IMG/VR virus record: IMGVR_UViG_3300025030_000941
Coordinates: 1-36,536 of that record
Length of the DNA stretch: 36,536 nucleotides
Source: a virus
Direction: 5' to 3' (one strand)
Shown here: piece by piece, positions 15,123 to 21,527 of the stretch
Layout: every line of letters starts with the position of its first letter
How positions within the stretch are numbered: position 1 is the first letter of the stretch
The notes under the pieces: generated by a model
The model's database searches: none
Seen by the model: only the letters and a program-made list of their open reading frames with translations
What the model was told of the DNA's origin: nothing
Made by a program: the position numbers and the translations under genes

Positions 15123-15480
15123 AACTTTAGGAAACAAACTCTGGAAACTTTGCACCCAGATCATAAAATTAAAATATGGAAATGTCTGTTATACCTGCGG
15201 ACAAACGAATCTTTCGGCTCACAACTGGCAAGTCGGACATATGATCCCGCGCTCTGTCTGTGGGGCTTTCCTAAAATATAATCTCCGAAACCTGCGTCCC
15301 CAGTGCTTTCGTTGCAATATCCACGCCGGAGGAAACGGGGCAATTTTTAAAAAGCGCATGGAAGAGCGTGAAGGCTTGAATTACGTAAATCAAGTCTTTA
15401 TTGACTCTCAAATTAAACTGGCAAGCGCCCAAGTTCGAGAACTTTACGAAGAGCTTATAAAAAAATATGGACAAGAATAA
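15100..15480 (+). CDS. ninG: NinG/Rap-like recombination nuclease
   Basis: A 126-residue protein from ATG 15100 (MKKKKSLKTLGNKLWKLC). An in-frame ATG at 15040 lies within the preceding zinc-finger gene and gives a non-conserved extension. The core has Cys30-x2-Cys33 (YGNVCYTCG), QVGHMIPRSV (His47), YNLRNLRPQCFRCN (Cys69, Cys72) and a helical tail, matching NinG, the lambda structure-specific endonuclease that acts on branched recombination intermediates. With the Cas4-like nuclease and putative annealing protein it suggests a phage recombination system. Confidence 0.85.
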   Translation: MKKKKSLKTLGNKLWKLCTQIIKLKYGNVCYTCGQTNLSAHNWQVGHMIPRSVCGAFLKYNLRNLRPQCFRCNIHAGGNGAIFKKRMEEREGLNYVNQVFIDSQIKLASAQVRELYEELIKKYGQE

Positions 15481-15654
15481 ATGACCAAACCTAAGAAAGA
15501 TGTGAAGTGTGGGTGTGGACACGTTGCCAAAGTTCATGGTTGTGGTCAAACTCTAAGGTGTATGCCATGTATGACTAAAGGTAAATACTGTGCAAGATTT
15601 GTATCACTAAGGCTACTATCAGCAAGGAGAAATAAGACAAAGAGGGAAACATGA
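15481..15654 (+). CDS. Small Cys-rich basic protein
   Basis: A 57-residue protein starting directly after the NinG-like stop. Residues 10-37 carry six cysteines (C10, C12, C21, C27, C30, C37) and two histidines, enough for one or two zinc sites (KCGCGHVAKVHGCG, CMPCMTKG). The C-terminal tail is basic and ends KTKRET. It ends in an ATGA overlap within a 16-base junction repeated at 15857. Confidence 0.6.
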   Translation: MTKPKKDVKCGCGHVAKVHGCGQTLRCMPCMTKGKYCARFVSLRLLSARRNKTKRET

Positions 15655-15872
15655 CGCTTGATTGCCTTCAACGATTCTGCAAAGACTTGCGTAAGATAGG
15701 AATTGAGAGTGTTGTAAGAGAGTCTGAATACTATCGCATAATCAACATCAACGGAATGGATTTCTACTTTTATCTTGAACCAAAAGAAACTGGGATGGAA
15801 TATGATGGCTGGAGAACTGGACAAAAAGACATCATAGATGAATTGGGATTTGGAGAAAAGAGGGAAACATGA
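15639..15872 (+). repeat. Two copies of a 16-base gene-junction repeat
   Basis: AAAGAGGGAAACATGA is present at 15639-15654 and again at 15857-15872. Each copy contains the end of one gene (coding KRET and stop), the ribosome site GAGGG and the ATGA start of the next. Identity across a coding end, a ribosome site and a start suggests gene cassettes exchanged or duplicated at the junctions. Confidence 0.7.
15651..15872 (+). CDS. Small hypothetical protein
   Basis: A 73-residue protein (MTLDCLQRFCKDLRKIGIES) with a mixed alpha/beta pattern and an aromatic central strand (INGMDFYFYLEP). Start and stop both lie in the repeated AAAGAGGGAAACATGA junctions, so this gene is exactly one unit between two copies. 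No family recognised. Confidence 0.55.
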   Translation: MTLDCLQRFCKDLRKIGIESVVRESEYYRIININGMDFYFYLEPKETGMEYDGWRTGQKDIIDELGFGEKRET

Positions 15873-16048
15873 GTAGCGGAACTGTTTATTGTAGTGAATG
15901 CGGAAAAGAGCTTTACTCGAAAGGTATCCATCCAGAAAAAGGTGGAAATATCTGGTGGCATTATGGTGAGCCAGAACCAACAGTGATTTGTCCAAATGCA
16001 ACCGCTTCTTATGAAAAGCCATCACCACCCCACAAGGAGATAGGATGA
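15869..16048 (+). CDS. Small zinc-ribbon-like protein
   Basis: A 59-residue protein: MSSGTVYCSECGKELYSKGI, then WWHYGEPEPTVICPN. Cys8, Cys11, His31 and Cys41 could bind one zinc. It starts in one junction repeat and ends in the first copy of another (coding EIG and stop). Position inside a run of ATGA-coupled genes supports expression. Confidence 0.55.
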   Translation: MSSGTVYCSECGKELYSKGIHPEKGGNIWWHYGEPEPTVICPNATASYEKPSPPHKEIG

Positions 16049-16092
16049 GTAAAATGTTTGATAATAGGGCTTTGAATAACTTGCGGGCATAA
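16045..16092 (+). pseudogene. 15-codon stub frame after a junction repeat
   Basis: MSKMFDNRALNNLRA and stop begins in the GAGATAGGATGA junction with a good ribosome site, then ends after 15 codons. A similar nine-codon stub (MSLKPTREG, 16432-16461) follows the second junction copy. They may be remnants of deleted genes or simply coupling frames that carry ribosomes to the next start. Neither is likely to be a functional protein. Confidence 0.3.
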
Positions 16093-16109
16093 ATTACCTG
16101 AAGAGTGCG

Positions 16110-16262
16110 ATGTGCTTATCAGATATATTTAGGCGTCACTTTATTTTTATGGGCGGTGCATGTATTGTTTCTTCGGATGATTTGGCCGCCCTAATCAAAG
16201 ACCTTCACAAATGGTCAAGAGAACGTCACCGCTCCATCAAGAAGAAAGGGAAGAAGAGATGA
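16110..16262 (+). CDS. Small basic hypothetical protein
   Basis: A 50-residue frame (MCLSDIFRRHFIFMGGACIV) with a strongly basic C-terminus ending in KKKGKKR. AAGAG precedes the ATG and the stop overlaps the next ATG (ATGA). It lies in the gap after the first stub, so it may be the C-terminal part of an older gene. No family recognised. Confidence 0.4.
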   Translation: MCLSDIFRRHFIFMGGACIVSSDDLAALIKDLHKWSRERHRSIKKKGKKR

Positions 16263-16435
16263 ATCAGCCAGTCAAATGCCCCGTCTGTGAAGGCCGTGGC
16301 CATGTTCATGGAGGATTTTATTATCCCACACCAGGTATGCCTTCCGTATCAAATGTCATTCAAGAGATGTGCCGTGCATGTCAAGGCGTAGGGATAATCT
16401 GGACGAAACCAAATGAAACGGGAGAGATAGGATGA
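16259..16435 (+). CDS. DnaJ-type CxxCxGxG zinc-finger protein
   Basis: A 58-residue protein from ATG 16259, which overlaps the previous stop by ATGA; an in-frame ATG at 16211 would add a non-conserved basic extension. It has CPVCEGRGHVHG and, about 30 residues later, CRACQGVGIIW: two CxxCxGxG repeats, as in the DnaJ cysteine-rich domain. Small one-domain versions are common in phages. Function unknown; a zinc-bound protein- or nucleic-acid-binding role is likely. Confidence 0.7.
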   Translation: MNQPVKCPVCEGRGHVHGGFYYPTPGMPSVSNVIQEMCRACQGVGIIWTKPNETGEIG

Positions 16436-16457
16436 GTTTGAAGCCGACAAGAGAGGG

Positions 16458-16622
16458 ATGAAGAGTATGGAAAACTGGCTGTGCAACGAGGCTGACATTC
16501 GTTGCCATCTTAGATTACGCCACCAGAAAACTCTCTTCCAAGTGACAGACACTGTCAGACACTTGGATAGGCTTAATTTTAATCAAGGAGAGATAGAAAA
16601 AGACAAAAGGGAGATAGGATGA
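16458..16622 (+). CDS. Small hypothetical protein
   Basis: A 54-residue frame (MKSMENWLCNEADIRCHLRL) preceded by GAGAGGG, with a His/Arg-rich middle and a charged C-terminus ending EKDKREIG in the third junction repeat. It overlaps both the nine-codon stub and the next gene by ATGA. No family recognised. Confidence 0.45.
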   Translation: MKSMENWLCNEADIRCHLRLRHQKTLFQVTDTVRHLDRLNFNQGEIEKDKREIG

Positions 16623-17242
16623 AGCAGAATGAGGAGATAGCAAGACAACTTTTATATACTCTCAATGCCTATAATTGGGCTGTCAACAGATATTCTAACG
16701 AAAAAATGGAAGAAATTGATATCGGGCATATTATTAAAGTACTCTCAGCCAAAGACCAAGAATATGAAGGGAGGATAGAGGAGCTTGAACTTGGAATTTT
16801 AAAATATCCACACCAAGTTTTGATACCGGCTACTTTATTTGAATCTCAAGAACATGCAATCAAAGACCTCCAAGCCAAAATAAAGGAACTTGAAAGTCTT
16901 ATCCATCTTCACCATGACGGTGAGTTTAAGACGGCTAAACAGGTGATAGAACTCCAAGCTAAAGTAGATGAGCTGAAGAATGAAGTTGATTCACTCCTTC
17001 AAGGTCATGCGGGTGATAAGGGAACTGTTAAGATGATTGGTTTAGAAAATATTAAACTGAAAGAAAAAATCGCTATGCTGGTTGAGGCTTTGAAAATAGC
17101 TCGCTATGGAGTTAACCACACACAGATTTCTTATGACAAAAATCTGCCCGAAGAAGAATATGGTGTAAATATGGCATTAGGTTGTCATTTCCCATTGACC
17201 AAAATTGATGAAGCCTTAGCCAAACTAAGAGGTGAGAAATGA
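16619..17242 (+). CDS. Coiled-coil hypothetical protein
   Basis: A 207-residue protein dominated by coiled coil between residues ~50 and ~165 (EYEGRIEELELGILKY, IKDLQAKIKELESLI, VIELQAKVDELKNEVDSL), with a short C-terminal domain. No catalytic motif, signal peptide or membrane span. ATGA overlaps at both ends place it in the coupled early chain. It may be a scaffold for other small proteins, but nothing in the sequence says which. Confidence 0.6.
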   Translation: MKQNEEIARQLLYTLNAYNWAVNRYSNEKMEEIDIGHIIKVLSAKDQEYEGRIEELELGILKYPHQVLIPATLFESQEHAIKDLQAKIKELESLIHLHHDGEFKTAKQVIELQAKVDELKNEVDSLLQGHAGDKGTVKMIGLENIKLKEKIAMLVEALKIARYGVNHTQISYDKNLPEEEYGVNMALGCHFPLTKIDEALAKLRGEK

Positions 17243-17427
17243 GTCAATGGGCAGTAGTAAAAGACGGTATCAACAAGACCTTCACCAAGATTCACATGGA
17301 CGAGATTGAAGCACACGATGAGGCAAAACGTCTGTGTCGATTAGAGAATAAACCATTCTTAGTAATTCGAATAACAGGACGTTATTACCAAGAGGAAAAG
17401 CCCGTGGCTTTTGAGAATCTGACATGA
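17239..17427 (+). CDS. Small hypothetical protein
   Basis: A 62-residue protein (MSQWAVVKDGINKTFTKIHM) with a compact beta-alpha-beta pattern: AVVKDG, a helix EIEAHDEAKRLCRLENK, then PFLVIRITGRYY. This resembles small phage domains that put a variable segment around one helix, but I cannot name the family. ATGA overlap at both ends. Confidence 0.55.
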   Translation: MSQWAVVKDGINKTFTKIHMDEIEAHDEAKRLCRLENKPFLVIRITGRYYQEEKPVAFENLT

Positions 17428-17789
17428 GCAAGTCCCAAATGAAACGGATTAACCTACAGAAAGGGTTGCCTATGGATACGCCTAATCATTCAGAGGTAGC
17501 GAGGAATATTGTAGATAAATTTGGAATCGGATATATCAATGGCGAGAAAGCGAACTGTTTGGAATTGAATATTACCAATGCACTTGTCCAATCCTTCCTC
17601 GATGGAAGAAAGAGTGGGATTAATGCAAGTGTAGATGTGGCTAACGAATTAGCTAGAAAAATGAATATTTTAGGTTCTGACGCAAAGATGGTGAGGAAAA
17701 TGACTCACGCTGAGATTCAGGCCGAAAGAGTTTATCAGACTCAGGATGTAGCCCAAGCCATAAAAAATCTAATGAGGGAGGGGAAGTGA
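17424..17789 (+). CDS. Hypothetical protein, mainly helical
   Basis: A 121-residue protein (MSKSQMKRINLQKGLPMDTP) with long helices (ASVDVANELARKMNIL, HAEIQAERVYQTQDVAQAIKNLM). An internal ATG at residue 17 is possible but has no better ribosome site. The stop overlaps the GTG start of the outer-membrane protein gene (GTGA). Function unknown. Confidence 0.55.
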   Translation: MSKSQMKRINLQKGLPMDTPNHSEVARNIVDKFGIGYINGEKANCLELNITNALVQSFLDGRKSGINASVDVANELARKMNILGSDAKMVRKMTHAEIQAERVYQTQDVAQAIKNLMREGK

Positions 17790-18421
17790 AGAAACTAATT
17801 GTTTTAACCGTCTTATTTTTGACTGGAATTGTAAATTGTTATTCTGATGATCAGAGTATTTTAGTTCAGGGGGGTTGGGAACACACCGCTTCAAGTGCCT
17901 ATGAAGATTCTTGGACAAACTCAGTTCGTTATGAACACAAGCTCTACAAGAACTTGTGGATAGGCCCAGAGTACACTTACCACGGGCCTATGGAACACCA
18001 CACAGGTCAAAACGATGGAACACGTTTTGACTATGGTGATGTTTCTGGGCATTCGTTACTGCTTAATTTAATTTATTACCCTGAATGGGCAAAGGTAAAA
18101 AACATTCAAGCCTACGCAATCACCGGCGGCGGGTGGTCTTGGTGGGATTTTGATGAGTCGGATGGCGTTAAGGAATTGGGAATCATTGTCGATCTAGGAG
18201 ACGCCTTCGCTTACAAGGTTGGCGCTGGGGCCGTTTATCCAATTAATGACGATTGGAGTTTTCTTGTCGAGTGGTCGTTTTTTAAAGCGGCGATCACCAA
18301 AGACGCTTATGAGGGTGACGGTTCTTATTCCGCGATTTTAGGCGACGACAAAGCCTCTGGCCGCGTCAGAATTGGAGAGGAAGAAACAAGACTTACCTTT
18401 GGCCTTAAATACTCATGGTAA
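17786..18421 (+). CDS. Outer-membrane beta-barrel protein
   Basis: A 211-residue protein starting at GTG in a GTGA overlap, with GGAGGGG close upstream. Residues 1-20 (MKKLIVLTVLFLTGIVNCYS) form a signal peptide. The rest alternates polar and aromatic residues in strands of about ten (VRYEHKLYKNLWIGPEYTYH, LLLNLIYYPEW, AYAITGGGWSWW, FLVEWSFF) and ends LTFGLKYSW, the final aromatic recognised by the outer-membrane assembly machinery. Size fits an eight-strand barrel of the OmpW/opacity type. Phage genes of this kind can modify the host surface or block superinfection. It implies a Gram-negative host and lies directly before the glycan genes. Confidence 0.75.
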   Translation: MKKLIVLTVLFLTGIVNCYSDDQSILVQGGWEHTASSAYEDSWTNSVRYEHKLYKNLWIGPEYTYHGPMEHHTGQNDGTRFDYGDVSGHSLLLNLIYYPEWAKVKNIQAYAITGGGWSWWDFDESDGVKELGIIVDLGDAFAYKVGAGAVYPINDDWSFLVEWSFFKAAITKDAYEGDGSYSAILGDDKASGRVRIGEEETRLTFGLKYSW

Positions 18422-18507
18422 AATTCTTTAAGGATATTTGGTTTATATTTTGTCTCGGTGAAAAACAGATCAAGGAACTACATGAAAAATATATCAATAG
18501 ACGATGA
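18415..18507 (+). CDS. Possible 30-aa coupling peptide
   Basis: A short frame, MVKFFKDIWFIFCLGEKQIK then a basic tail, starts within the last codons of the barrel gene and ends inside the cupin gene. The hydrophobic-amphipathic start could lie at the membrane. No strong ribosome site is visible, so it may be chance. Confidence 0.25.
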   Translation: MVKFFKDIWFIFCLGEKQIKELHEKYINRR

Positions 18508-18883
18508 GGTTTATGCAATTTTAGCCTCAATTGACGACACTAAAGAGGGATCGGAGTGGTTCGGAAATCAGTTTGAATCCCTACAGGCTTCGCGGATGAA
18601 ATATCCCGCAGGTAAAAACTTTCGTGTTCATCATCACATATTGAACCCGCGCACAATAAAAAGAACTCAGGAATCCTTTGTGGTTGTGCGAGGAAAAATA
18701 GCAGTGGACGTTTATGACAACAAAGCTACCCTAATCGGAACCCTTGAAGCCTCGCAAGGTGACGCGGTGTTTGTTTATCGCGGTGGGCATGGGGTTCGGA
18801 TCATTGAGGATGCGGTTGTCTACGAAATTAAGGCTGGTTCTTATAGTTACGTCAGCGAAGATAAGGAATATTTGAATGATTAA
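18482..18883 (+). CDS. Cupin-fold protein of sugar-nucleotide type
   Basis: A 133-residue product from ATG 18482, with AAGGAA about six bases upstream; an in-frame GTG at 18458 lacks such a site. The cupin pattern is clear: VHHHILNPRTIKRTQESFVV, RGKIAVDVYD, SQGDAVFVYRGGHGVRIIE and VVYEIKAGSY. The clustered His and Gln/Glu suit a metal site. Cupins of this size occur in polysaccharide clusters (WbuC-like or sugar ketoisomerase relatives). It opens the glycan island. Exact reaction unknown. Confidence 0.65.
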   Translation: MKNISIDDEVYAILASIDDTKEGSEWFGNQFESLQASRMKYPAGKNFRVHHHILNPRTIKRTQESFVVVRGKIAVDVYDNKATLIGTLEASQGDAVFVYRGGHGVRIIEDAVVYEIKAGSYSYVSEDKEYLND

Positions 18884-18891
18884 GAGTGGAT

Positions 18892-19479
18892 ATGTACGAA
18901 CGTAATAACTGCATCCGTCAGTTTGAAAAGACCATAGCAAAGCATTGTGGTGCGCTTTATGGAATCGCGGTCGAGAGTTGCACCGCCGCGTTGTTCTTGT
19001 CTTGCCTATATCTCAAGGTGGGTAAGGTGACTATCCCAAAGAAAACCTACTTCAGCGTTCCAATGAGTATTATTCATGCTGGCGGGTGTGTTAGATACGA
19101 GGATCTAAGTTGGTTCGGTGCTTATCGGTTAAAACCTTATCAGATTATAGACAGCGCGATGAGATTTAAGAAGGATATGTATTGGCCCGGCCAGTTTCAA
19201 TGTCTGTCTTTTCATTACGCTAAACATATCCCAATTGGCAGGGGTGGGATGATTTTAACTGATAACAAGAAAGCCGCTAAATGGTTCAGGGTGATGCGGA
19301 ATGACGGTCGGCGGGAGATTCCGAAAGAGAAAGACAATGTAAAACTTTTAGGATGGAACTTCTATATGACCCCGGAACAAGCGGCGAGGGGTCTGTCCTT
19401 GTACTATTGGCGAATCTTCAATCAACCAGACCCGCAAGACCTTCCGATGACGCATGGAGATATCAGTTATGTTTGCTAA
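18892..19479 (+). CDS. Compact DegT/DnrJ-type aminotransferase
   Basis: A 195-residue product from ATG 18892 (GTG 18886 is also possible). It follows the DegT/DnrJ/EryC1 fold in order: YGIAVESCTAALFLSC, VTIPKKTYFSVPMSIIHAGG, QIIDSAMRF (Asp of the IEDxAQ position) and LSFHYAKHIPIGRGGMILT, where Lys113 (counted from the GTG) is in the PLP lysine position, then LGWNFYMTPEQAARGL. Full-length family members have about 370 residues; here the middle is shortened and the whole C-terminal domain is missing. Key cofactor residues look intact, so it may still be an enzyme or act with a partner. Family role: amination of keto-sugar nucleotides. Confidence 0.7.
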   Translation: MYERNNCIRQFEKTIAKHCGALYGIAVESCTAALFLSCLYLKVGKVTIPKKTYFSVPMSIIHAGGCVRYEDLSWFGAYRLKPYQIIDSAMRFKKDMYWPGQFQCLSFHYAKHIPIGRGGMILTDNKKAAKWFRVMRNDGRREIPKEKDNVKLLGWNFYMTPEQAARGLSLYYWRIFNQPDPQDLPMTHGDISYVC

Positions 19480-20125
19480 ATACTCCAGATACTACGATCT
19501 TTTTAACCAAGACAAGCCGTACAAAAAAGAGATTGAATTTGTTTATTGGTGGGCTAAAAAACCAAGAACTATTTTTGATATCGGATGTGGAACTGGTAAC
19601 TATTGGAAATATTATCCAATAAAGACAAAAATTTTCGGTGTTGATAAGTCTAGGGCGATGGTTGAATTGACCGATGGCAAGTTGTTTCCAAACTTTAAAA
19701 GAGAAATTATGTGCGCGGACATCACAAAATTTAAAATGGAATCTAAGTTTGATTGCGCCACGGCTTTGTTCGACGTGATAAATTACATTTCAAAACATGA
19801 TTGGTGGAAAAATATCCCGGTTAAAGAAGGTGGGTATTTTATATTTGATGTTTTTAATTCTGAAAAGGTGTATAATGATCGTTTTAGAACAACTATAAAA
19901 AATGTTAAAGGCATTTCAAGAAGTATTATACCTATTAACTATAATGGAAATTCAGTTGACTTGCTTATTGACGTCTATGTTGGAAAAAAAGTTTTTAGAG
20001 AGAAGCACAAAATATATATTTATAACAAAGAACAATTATCAAATTTTTGTGGGAAAGAATTTAGGATAATTGAGATTAAGGAAACTGACAAATGGCAACA
20101 GTGGTGGAAGCTACAAAAAATATAA
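19469..20125 (+). CDS. SAM-dependent class I methyltransferase
   Basis: A 218-residue product from ATG 19469, placed nine bases after GGAG; ATG 19454 is in frame but overlaps more of the previous gene. The Rossmann motif I is TIFDIGCGTGNYWKY, motif II FGVDKS, then MCADITKF and CATALFDVINYI. The N-terminus FAKYSRYYDLFNQDKPY is typical of sugar/lipid methyltransferases in polysaccharide clusters. Probably methylates a sugar or precursor made by the surrounding genes. It overlaps the next gene by 34 bases. Confidence 0.8.
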   Translation: MFAKYSRYYDLFNQDKPYKKEIEFVYWWAKKPRTIFDIGCGTGNYWKYYPIKTKIFGVDKSRAMVELTDGKLFPNFKREIMCADITKFKMESKFDCATALFDVINYISKHDWWKNIPVKEGGYFIFDVFNSEKVYNDRFRTTIKNVKGISRSIIPINYNGNSVDLLIDVYVGKKVFREKHKIYIYNKEQLSNFCGKEFRIIEIKETDKWQQWWKLQKI

Positions 20126-20553
20126 AGTTTGATAAATTTTATCATAGGGCATGGAGAGCAAAAAACCCACTAAAAGTTTTTAAGGCAAACAGAAAATTTA
20201 GAAATAAAAATAAAGTTCGTTTAAAAAAATACCATAAAAAATGGTATCAAGAACATAAGGTCGAACATGACAAAAAAAGTAGGAAATATTTAAAAAAAAA
20301 TCCCTGGATTTGTCATTATTCAAATGCTAGGCAAAGATGTTTAAATCCGAAGCAAGCGGATTTTAACTCCTACAAGGGAAAAGGCATTAAATTTAAAATG
20401 TCAGTTAATGACTTTAAATTTTTGTGGTTTAGAGATGGTGCGTCAAAAATGAAAAAACCTAGCATCGATAGAATTGATGTCAATGGGGATTATTTTATTG
20501 ATAATTGTGAATTTGTTGAAATGAGTATAAATTTAAAGCGAAGAAATAAATGA
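20092..20553 (+). CDS. HNH-like homing endonuclease candidate (paralogue 1)
   Basis: A 153-residue basic protein. Its N-terminal half is Lys/Arg/His-rich linker; the C-terminal half has NARQRCLNP, SYKGKGIKF, FLWFRDGASKM, SIDRIDVNGDYFIDNCEF and NLKRRNK. That DRIDxxGxYxxxNC order is seen in a family of phage-borne endonuclease-like proteins. A close paralogue is encoded at 28116. It sits between the methyltransferase and GT4 genes and overlaps both. The A/T-rich composition differs from flanking genes. Endonuclease activity is inferred from family resemblance. Confidence 0.65.
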   Translation: MATVVEATKNIKFDKFYHRAWRAKNPLKVFKANRKFRNKNKVRLKKYHKKWYQEHKVEHDKKSRKYLKKNPWICHYSNARQRCLNPKQADFNSYKGKGIKFKMSVNDFKFLWFRDGASKMKKPSIDRIDVNGDYFIDNCEFVEMSINLKRRNK

Positions 20554-21527
20554 AGATCGCTTTGCTTCACCGCTACCCATCAGATCGCATCAGAGAAACC
20601 AACGCCGCTTTTCCATATCTTAAAGCTAAAGGGATAGATGTTCTAACATTTAAAAAATTTGACCGACTCGGTAATTTCGGGAAATTCTGGAAAAGCATAG
20701 CATGGATTTTTTATGCCCCGTGCCTTGTTATTGGAAAAGGGTATGACGTTCTATATTTAGATGATTCATATCCATTTTACCCGGCACTCGTAAAGCTTGC
20801 TTCTCCCAGATCTCGGGTTGTTATACGGCTTGGAGACTTGCACCTCATGTACTACTACAAGGGGTGGCTATATTGGATTCTCCACTTCTTCGAAGAAATC
20901 GGTTGGTCGGTTGCCGACAAAATACTTGTCATTTCAAACGCCATGGCAGAGGTCTTAAGAAAAGAGGGCTATCCTTGCGAGGTTGTCCGTGATCCAGTTG
21001 ACCCAAAAGATTTTCCAATTAACGGTTTATCTAGCAACGGAACGGTCATGTTTCATGGCGTACTTACAAGAAATAAAAATATTGATATTCTTCTGGGAGC
21101 GGCGAGGTTTCTTCCAGAAATTGATTTTATTATTGTCGGCGACGGTCCGGATCTTAATCGGTTGCAAAAGATAGCCCCAAGAAACGTATTTTTTGATGGG
21201 TGGACGCCGTTTAAAGATATTTGGCTTAAAATCGCTTCGTGTTCAGTAGGGGTTGCTTTGAGGAGTGATAATCCTGGGAATGAGTTTGTCGTTACCTCTC
21301 CATTTCTTCAATATGGAATTATGGGCAAGCCCTGTCTTGTTACTCGACGGGGGGTCTTTGGGGATTACAAATGGCAGTTTAATGGTGTGGATGAGCTTGT
21401 CGAGAAGATAAAAATTCTTATTTCAAAGCCGGAAGAAGGTGAGAAGTTAAGAAAATTCGTTCTTGAAAACCACGACGCCGAAAAAATAGCTGGGGAGATA
21501 TGGGAAATCCTTACGCAAGCGTCATAA
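20550..21527 (+). CDS. GT4-like glycosyltransferase (GT-B fold)
   Basis: A 325-residue protein. The C-terminal nucleotide-sugar domain is clear: GTVMFHGVLTRNKNIDILL, FIIVGDGPDLNRLQ, FFDGWTPFKDIW, then NEFVVTSPFLQYGIMGKPCLV with the Glu/acidic region and GKP typical of family GT4. The N-terminal acceptor domain has DVLYLDDSYPFYPALV. It would transfer a sugar from a nucleotide donor on the cytoplasmic side. ATGA overlap with the previous gene and 28-base overlap with the next. Confidence 0.85.
   Translation: MKIALLHRYPSDRIRETNAAFPYLKAKGIDVLTFKKFDRLGNFGKFWKSIAWIFYAPCLVIGKGYDVLYLDDSYPFYPALVKLASPRSRVVIRLGDLHLMYYYKGWLYWILHFFEEIGWSVADKILVISNAMAEVLRKEGYPCEVVRDPVDPKDFPINGLSSNGTVMFHGVLTRNKNIDILLGAARFLPEIDFIIVGDGPDLNRLQKIAPRNVFFDGWTPFKDIWLKIASCSVGVALRSDNPGNEFVVTSPFLQYGIMGKPCLVTRRGVFGDYKWQFNGVDELVEKIKILISKPEEGEKLRKFVLENHDAEKIAGEIWEILTQAS

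Larger units (their letters stand above)
16037..16622 (+). repeat. Three copies of a 12-base gene-junction repeat
   Basis: GAGATAGGATGA occurs at 16037-16048, 16424-16435 and 16611-16622. Every copy codes for the last residues EIG plus stop of one gene while providing the AGG ribosome site and ATG start of the next frame. Two of the copies lead only into stub frames of 15 and 9 residues, as if the gene that once followed had been lost. Confidence 0.7.

Noticed and set aside
15546-16028. Minus-strand ORF of 160 residues opposite the tiny genes
   Set aside because: Long enough to consider, but it has no recognisable domain or ribosome site and lies opposite a run of ATGA-coupled plus-strand genes with zinc motifs and repeated junctions.
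18886-19479. The short DegT-like gene as a pseudogene
   Set aside because: The frame is uninterrupted, the PLP lysine and other core motifs remain and both ends are coupled to neighbours; shortening seems to be maintained.
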